From positions 1 through 9,667 of the forward strand of contig JAEZDP010000419.1 in assembly GCA_023418055.1 (NCBI GenBank): a stretch of DNA of 9,667 bases, read 5' to 3'. Positions 6,740 to 9,667 of this stretch are shown here, piece after piece (position 1 is the first letter of the stretch; each line of letters opens with the position of its first letter). A program made the position numbers and the translations under genes. Source of the stretch: Acidobacteriota bacterium. Its GTDB lineage: Bacteria; Acidobacteriota; Vicinamibacteria; Vicinamibacterales; Vicinamibacteraceae. The notes under the pieces were generated by a model that saw nothing but the letters and a program-made list of their open reading frames with translations, was not told where the DNA came from and did no database searches.

Positions 6740-6860
6740 GGGGTCAGACCTGCGCCGCGTCGTCCTGGGGTCAGACCTGGGCCACGTCGTCGCGGGGTCA
6801 GACCTGCGGCGCGTCGTCGCGGGGTCAGACCTGCGCCGCGTCGGCCTGGGGTCAGACCTG
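6740..6860. repeat. Five-copy tandem repeat, exact 27-bp period, palindromic core
   Basis: The 13-mer GGGGTCAGACCTG begins at 6740, 6767, 6794, 6821 and 6848, a period of exactly 27 bp. The first four units are complete and 85-96% identical by eye (units 1 and 4 differ at one base); the fifth keeps only the 13-bp core. The core contains the inverted repeat GGTC-A-GACC. The variable half of each unit is a CG-rich segment around CGTCG. The array lies between the stop of the TonB receptor and the start of the GGCT-like gene, upstream of the candidate promoter. It could be a protein-binding array, a REP-like palindromic repeat cluster or a simple minisatellite. Confidence 0.9.
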
Positions 6861-6879
6861 ATCCCGCGCGGCACAGGTC

Positions 6880-6894
6880 CGCCGCCCTCCGGCG
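6880..6894 (-). terminator. Weak hairpin after the TonB-receptor gene
   Basis: CGCCG (6880-6884) can pair with CGGCG (6890-6894) around a 5-nt loop, immediately after the receptor's stop codon on the minus strand. The stem is short and there is no T-tract, so it is at best part of a termination region that also includes the tandem repeats. Confidence 0.2.
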
Positions 6895-9366
6895 TCAGAA
6901 GTTCACGTTCACCGACAGCCAGAAGCGGCGCGGCTCCTGGAGGTTGTTGTAGGGACTCGCATACTGTGTCTGCCCGTTGACGATGAACGGCTCGTAGGCG
7001 AGAAAGTCGGTGTCGAGCAGGTTGTAGACCGTGGCGTTCAGCGTCACCGCCCGCGTCAGCGCGTACCCCGCCCCGAGGTGCACGAGACCGTAGGGCTTGA
7101 AGTCGCCGAGTGCGGCGGTGGCCGCGAGCGCCGTGGCGCTCGTCCCGCGCGTGCGGCTGCTGCGGCCCTCGACCCGCAGCCACGTGTCGAGCGCGTCGGT
7201 GGCGGCATACCGCACGTTGCCGTTCACCATGTGCCGAGGCGTGTTCACGAGCGGCAGCCCGGCAAGGTCGCCACTGCGCTGTTCGCTGTAGGTGTAGGTG
7301 TAGTTGGCCGTGGCCTGCCAGCGCGTCAGGAAGCCCATGCGCAGCGCGCCTTCGACGCCGCGCGTGACGGCCTCGTCGATGTTGATGGACTGGCCGAAGA
7401 GGTCCACGTTGGGCCACACCCCGAAGTCGGCACACCCCGGACGGTTGGGCGACAGGCGGAAGCTGCAGTTCTCGAGGCCAGGCCCACGCGCGATCTTGTC
7501 GCTGAACGTGTTGGTGAAGGCCGTGACGTTGGCGCCGAAGCGGCCGCGCGCGTAGAACGCCGCGACTTCGCTGCTGGTGCTCGTCTCCGGCTTCAGCCCG
7601 GGGCTCCCGATGAGCGGAATGGTGCCCTGCCCACCGAATCCGGTGATGCCCTCGGCGAGCTGATCGAGGCGGGGCGTCTTGAAGCCCCGACTCACGCCGC
7701 CCTTGATGGTCCAGTCGCGATGCGGCGTGAAGACGACGTAGGCGCGTGGGCTGGTGTTGCCGCCGAAGGTGCTGTGATGGTCGTGGCGGACGCCCAGCGT
7801 CAGCGACGCCCAGGAGGCCAGCCGCCACTCGTCCTCGGCAAAGACGGCCGACTGCACGTGGGCATAGGGCGCCGGCGCGACGGCATCGATCATGTCGGCA
7901 TCCCACCACTGCCCGCCGACCGACAACGTGTGCGTCCGCCACGGCGCGATGAGCCGCGTGTCGACAATCGTGTTGGTGGCCGAGAGGGTGCGCGGATCGC
8001 CAGGCATGCGGCCGGGCGTGCCCGGCGGAATCGTGCGGCCGGTCGTCTCGGTCGTGTTGCGCGTCACGCTCGAGTCGAGCACGCCGAACGGCAGGCGCGC
8101 CATGTGGGCCGCCACGTACTGCCGGCGGTCGAACGACAACCGGTCCTGATAGCCGCCCTGCAGCCCGACCGTCCCCAGCTCGCGATTCGAGTTGTCGTAC
8201 GACTGCCACGCGCCGTCCACATCGACGTAGACGTCGTGGTCGCGATGCGGCAACACGTTCAGCCGTGTGCCTGCGGTGCGGATGTCGGCCGACGTGGGGC
8301 TCAGCCCGAAGCTGGTGATGGGCACCGCCTCGCCGTCGGCATCGACGTAGCGCAGCCTGGCGGCCTCACGGTGAAAGGCGCTGGTGCGCACGGCCAGGCC
8401 GGCACGTCCCGGCGCGACGGGGCCAGCGAGGTAGGCCGTCACCTGCCCGGTGTTGCCGTAGTCGGCGTTGCCCTGGAGCGTGCCGTCGGCAGACGCGGTG
8501 CCACCCCATCTGTCACTGACCTTGCGCGTGATGATGTTGACCACCCCGCCCATCGCGTCCGACCCGTAGAGGGTGGACATCGGGCCGCGCACCACCTCGA
8601 TGCGCTCGATGGCGCCGACAGGCGGCATGAAGCTCGTGGAGGTCTCGGTGAAGCCGTTGGGCGTGACGTTGCCCGCGGCATTCTGTCGACGGCCGTCCAC
8701 GAGCATCAGCGTGTAGTCTGCCGGCATGCCGCGCAGGCTGATGCTGAGCCCGCCCGTCTTGCCGACGTCCTGTCCCACGTCCACGCCTTCGACATCGGCC
8801 AGCGCCTCGGCCACGTTGCCGAACCGACGCCCCGTGAGCGTCTCGCGGTCCACCACCGTGACGCTGGCGGGAGCCTGACGCACGAGCTGCTCGAAGCCAC
8901 CGGCGGTGACGGTGACCGCCTCGGTCACCTGCGCAAGCGCGAGCGCCACGTCGTGACGCAGCCCCTCCCCCTCCACGCGCAGCTGGTCGGCCGCAATCTC
9001 GAACCCCGGCCGCTGCACGAGGATGTCGTACACCCCGGGCGGCAGGTCGAGCGCGTACTGACCCGCGGCGTCGGTCACCACGTCGCGCATGTCGGCGCCG
9101 CATCCCACAGAGACGGTGGCCCCAGCGACGGCGCTGCCGGTGGCATCGGTCACGCGGCCCTGCACGGCGACGGGGGTGCCGTCGCCCACCGCACAGGGCG
9201 GCACGGCCGGCTGTGTTTCGGCAACGGCCGGTGCGGCGGCCGCTGCGAGCACCGCACAGAGGGTCAGGCACGCCACACGGCAGTGGGTAGTAGCAGCGGG
9301 ACAGGTGGACGGGCGCCGCAGCGCTGAGAAGGGCGACCGCTCACTCGACGACACGACACGGGACAC
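6895..9366 (-). CDS. TonB-dependent outer-membrane receptor, CirA/FepA siderophore-receptor type, with N-terminal carboxypeptidase-regulatory-like domain
   Basis: This is an 823-residue precursor. A long signal peptide has its hydrophobic core at about 31-48 and predicted cleavage AVA-E at 49/50. Residues 66-143 are a carboxypeptidase-regulatory-like beta-sandwich (VQGRVTDATGSAVAGATV, then DAAGQYALDLPPGVYDILV). A TonB-box-like EAVTVTA follows (149-155), then the plug (165-282) with ALADVEGVDV, LRGMPADYTLMLVDGRR and IERIEVVRGPMSTLYGSDAMGGVVNIITRK-type residues (253-282), closest to CirA/FepA. The rest is the beta-barrel, ending in a terminal phenylalanine (VNVNF) as outer-membrane insertion requires. 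It likely imports ferric siderophores or another metal chelate using TonB energy; the exact ligand is unknown. GTG at 9366 is chosen over ATG at 9420 because AGGAG lies 7 nt upstream of it and the operator overlaps 9420. It is divergent from the PepSY gene. Confidence 0.93.
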   Translation of the reverse strand: MSRVVSSSERSPFSALRRPSTCPAATTHCRVACLTLCAVLAAAAAPAVAETQPAVPPCAVGDGTPVAVQGRVTDATGSAVAGATVSVGCGADMRDVVTDAAGQYALDLPPGVYDILVQRPGFEIAADQLRVEGEGLRHDVALALAQVTEAVTVTAGGFEQLVRQAPASVTVVDRETLTGRRFGNVAEALADVEGVDVGQDVGKTGGLSISLRGMPADYTLMLVDGRRQNAAGNVTPNGFTETSTSFMPPVGAIERIEVVRGPMSTLYGSDAMGGVVNIITRKVSDRWGGTASADGTLQGNADYGNTGQVTAYLAGPVAPGRAGLAVRTSAFHREAARLRYVDADGEAVPITSFGLSPTSADIRTAGTRLNVLPHRDHDVYVDVDGAWQSYDNSNRELGTVGLQGGYQDRLSFDRRQYVAAHMARLPFGVLDSSVTRNTTETTGRTIPPGTPGRMPGDPRTLSATNTIVDTRLIAPWRTHTLSVGGQWWDADMIDAVAPAPYAHVQSAVFAEDEWRLASWASLTLGVRHDHHSTFGGNTSPRAYVVFTPHRDWTIKGGVSRGFKTPRLDQLAEGITGFGGQGTIPLIGSPGLKPETSTSSEVAAFYARGRFGANVTAFTNTFSDKIARGPGLENCSFRLSPNRPGCADFGVWPNVDLFGQSINIDEAVTRGVEGALRMGFLTRWQATANYTYTYSEQRSGDLAGLPLVNTPRHMVNGNVRYAATDALDTWLRVEGRSSRTRGTSATALAATAALGDFKPYGLVHLGAGYALTRAVTLNATVYNLLDTDFLAYEPFIVNGQTQYASPYNNLQEPRRFWLSVNVNF

Positions 9367-9373
9367 GCAAGGA

Positions 9374-9378
9374 CTCCT
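9374..9378 (-). promoter_or_regulatory. Shine-Dalgarno that decides the TonB-receptor start
   Basis: On the minus strand AGGAG lies 7 nt before the GTG at 9366. The alternative in-frame ATG at 9420 has no such site and falls inside the 9403-9422 palindrome, so the GTG start is preferred. Confidence 0.6.
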
Positions 9379-9402
9379 GGGGCTAGGGACAACCGCGAGG
9401 CG

Positions 9403-9422
9403 AGATGAGACCGTTCTCATCT
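9403..9422. promoter_or_regulatory. 20-bp palindromic operator in front of the TonB receptor
   Basis: AGATGAGA (9403-9410) and TCTCATCT (9415-9422) are perfect 8-bp inverted arms around CCGT. The core TGAGA-N4-TCTCA recurs at 9556-9569 in front of the divergent gene. The site lies just downstream of the predicted receptor start site (about 9428), in the untranslated leader, where a repressor would block transcription. Given the genes controlled, an iron- or metal-responsive regulator is likely, but the family cannot be told from the sequence. The even N4 spacing differs from the odd symmetry of a classical 7-1-7 Fur box. Confidence 0.6.
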
Positions 9423-9434
9423 TGGCCGCAGCGA

Positions 9435-9463
9435 ACTGTAGCCGGTGAAATCCGACGAGTCAA
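9435..9463 (-). promoter_or_regulatory. Sigma70-like promoter of the TonB receptor
   Basis: On the minus strand TTGACT (9463-9458) and TACAGT (9440-9435) are separated by exactly 17 bp; they match the consensus hexamers at 5 and 4 of 6 positions. The predicted start site is near 9428, just upstream of the 9403-9422 palindrome and about 60 nt from the GTG start. This region is noticeably more AT-rich than the genes around it. Confidence 0.55.
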
Positions 9464-9473
9464 GTCGCATATG

Positions 9474-9492
9474 TGTAAGACATTTGTAAGTC
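9474..9492. promoter_or_regulatory. 11-bp-spaced direct repeat in the divergent promoter region
   Basis: TGTAAGAC (9474-9481) and TGTAAGTC (9485-9492) are 7-of-8 identical direct repeats with an 11-bp repeat distance, about one helical turn. This spacing is typical of tandem sites for OmpR/PhoB-type response regulators. The pair lies between the two divergent promoters, upstream of the -35 elements of both. The function is inferred only from spacing and position. Confidence 0.35.
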
Positions 9493-9515
9493 TCGTGTCC
9501 ATGGTAATTTCCTGA

Positions 9516-9544
9516 TTGACGACCGGCATGGTCGGCTATAGCAT
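9516..9544 (+). promoter_or_regulatory. Sigma70-like promoter of the PepSY-type gene
   Basis: TTGACG (9516-9521) and TAGCAT (9539-9544) are separated by 17 bp. An alternative -10 TATAGC (9537-9542) would give 15 bp. The spacer contains most of a small inverted repeat, CGACC (9520-9524) and GGTCG (9530-9534). The predicted start is near 9551, about 36 nt before the ATG, with the TGAGA-N4-TCTCA operator immediately downstream. Confidence 0.5.
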
Positions 9545-9555
9545 CGCTCCGCTGT

Positions 9556-9569
9556 TGAGACTGATCTCA
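9556..9569. promoter_or_regulatory. TGAGA-N4-TCTCA operator in front of the PepSY-type gene
   Basis: TGAGA (9556-9560) and TCTCA (9565-9569) flank CTGA, repeating the core of the palindrome at 9403-9422 with the same even spacing. It lies about 11 nt downstream of the -10 hexamer, in the leader, mirroring the arrangement on the receptor side. The shared sequence, spacing and placement support one regulator acting on both divergent genes. Confidence 0.55.
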
Positions 9570-9586
9570 CTTCTGATCGAGCGTTC

Positions 9587-9667
9587 ATGCTGCTGCCCCT
9601 TCGTCGAGTCGTGTTCTGGATGCATCTGGTGGCCGGGGTGCTGGCCGCCGTCGTCGTCCTCGTGATG
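9587..9667 (+). CDS. PepSY-associated transmembrane protein, N-terminal fragment (cut by window end)
   Basis: Only 27 codons are in view. They start with a positively charged segment MLLPLRR followed by FWMHL and a hydrophobic stretch of alanine, valine and leucine (residues 13-27). An Arg-rich start followed by W-x-H-L and a glycine-containing first membrane helix is the usual N-terminus of PepSY-domain inner-membrane proteins (iron-regulated membrane proteins of the PiuB/FoxB kind), which often sit beside siderophore receptors and may act in ferric-siderophore reduction or uptake. The ATG at 9587 has a weak GAG upstream, and a promoter and operator lie at fitting distances. The call rests on a short fragment and on the divergent TonB receptor, so the exact subfamily is open. 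Confidence 0.65.
   Translation, partial: MLLPLRRVVFWMHLVAGVLAAVVVLVM

Noticed and set aside
6740..6860. CRISPR array
   Set aside because: Units abut with a fixed 27-bp period and the intervening sequence is itself repeated, so there are no unique spacers; no cas genes are nearby.
6360..6980. + strand open frame encoding a nonapeptide repeat (GSDLRRVVA-like)
   Set aside because: The peptide repeat is just the 27-bp DNA array read in frame; the frame is antisense to the GGCT-like gene and to the receptor end.
6716..8209. 497-codon minus-strand open frame overlapping the TonB-receptor barrel
   Set aside because: Out of frame with the receptor and Arg/Ala/His-rich; it reads through the tandem repeats only because 27 is a multiple of three.
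7078..9327. 749-codon open frame on the + strand opposite the TonB receptor
   Set aside because: It is the antisense shadow of a well-supported receptor; its translation is low-complexity His/Arg/Ala-rich with no domain, as expected from GC-rich third positions.
9367..9420. ATG start at 9420 for the TonB receptor
   Set aside because: It lacks a Shine-Dalgarno, lies in the operator, and would give an even longer n-region to the signal peptide.
9403..9422. Classical Fur box
   Set aside because: The arms are Fur-like in composition, but the symmetry is even (TGAGA-N4-TCTCA), not the odd 7-1-7 form, so I call only an unspecified metal-type operator.

Overview
The window is very GC-rich, with third codon positions so biased to G/C that nearly every gene has long open shadows in other frames. 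The gene types (TIR-containing signalling proteins, a carboxypeptidase-regulatory-like TonB receptor, a TraR/DksA-type protein, a methyltransferase fused to beta-sandwich domains) suggest a Gram-negative, soil-type bacterium. Acidobacteriota (Vicinamibacteria-like) is my best guess from gene style, but no marker gene is present to prove it.

Layout, left to right. On the + strand: a TIR-domain protein whose frame is open to the window edge (2-1120), a small TraR/DksA-like protein with an altered zinc-ligand set (1178-1537), and a SAM methyltransferase with two C-terminal beta-sandwich modules resembling those on surface-polysaccharide enzymes (1553-3163). It meets the next gene tail to tail with a 5-nt gap and a 7-bp hairpin at the junction. 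On the - strand: a two-gene unit made of a gamma-glutamylcyclotransferase-like protein (6099-6674) and, 2 nt downstream, a 975-residue TIR / NB-ARC / TPR protein (3169-6096), which has the architecture of a bacterial NLR (STAND) immune receptor. Upstream of this pair is a 220-bp region with a 14-bp perfect palindrome and a five-copy, exactly 27-bp-periodic tandem repeat (6740-6860). Next, also on the - strand, is a CirA/FepA-type TonB-dependent receptor (6895-9366). A 220-bp divergent promoter region separates it from the first 27 codons of a PepSY-type membrane protein (9587-9667, cut by the window end).

Two functional themes appear. The first is conflict/defence: two TIR proteins with the expected catalytic glutamates, one fused to an NB-ARC switch and a TPR sensor and apparently co-transcribed with a GGCT-like enzyme. 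This GGCT + TIR-NLR pair is the best candidate for an undescribed system. The second is metal/siderophore uptake: the receptor and the PepSY protein are transcribed divergently from two recognisable sigma70-like promoters, each followed by the same even-spaced palindrome TGAGA-N4-TCTCA just downstream of the predicted start site. This looks like one regulator controlling both genes.
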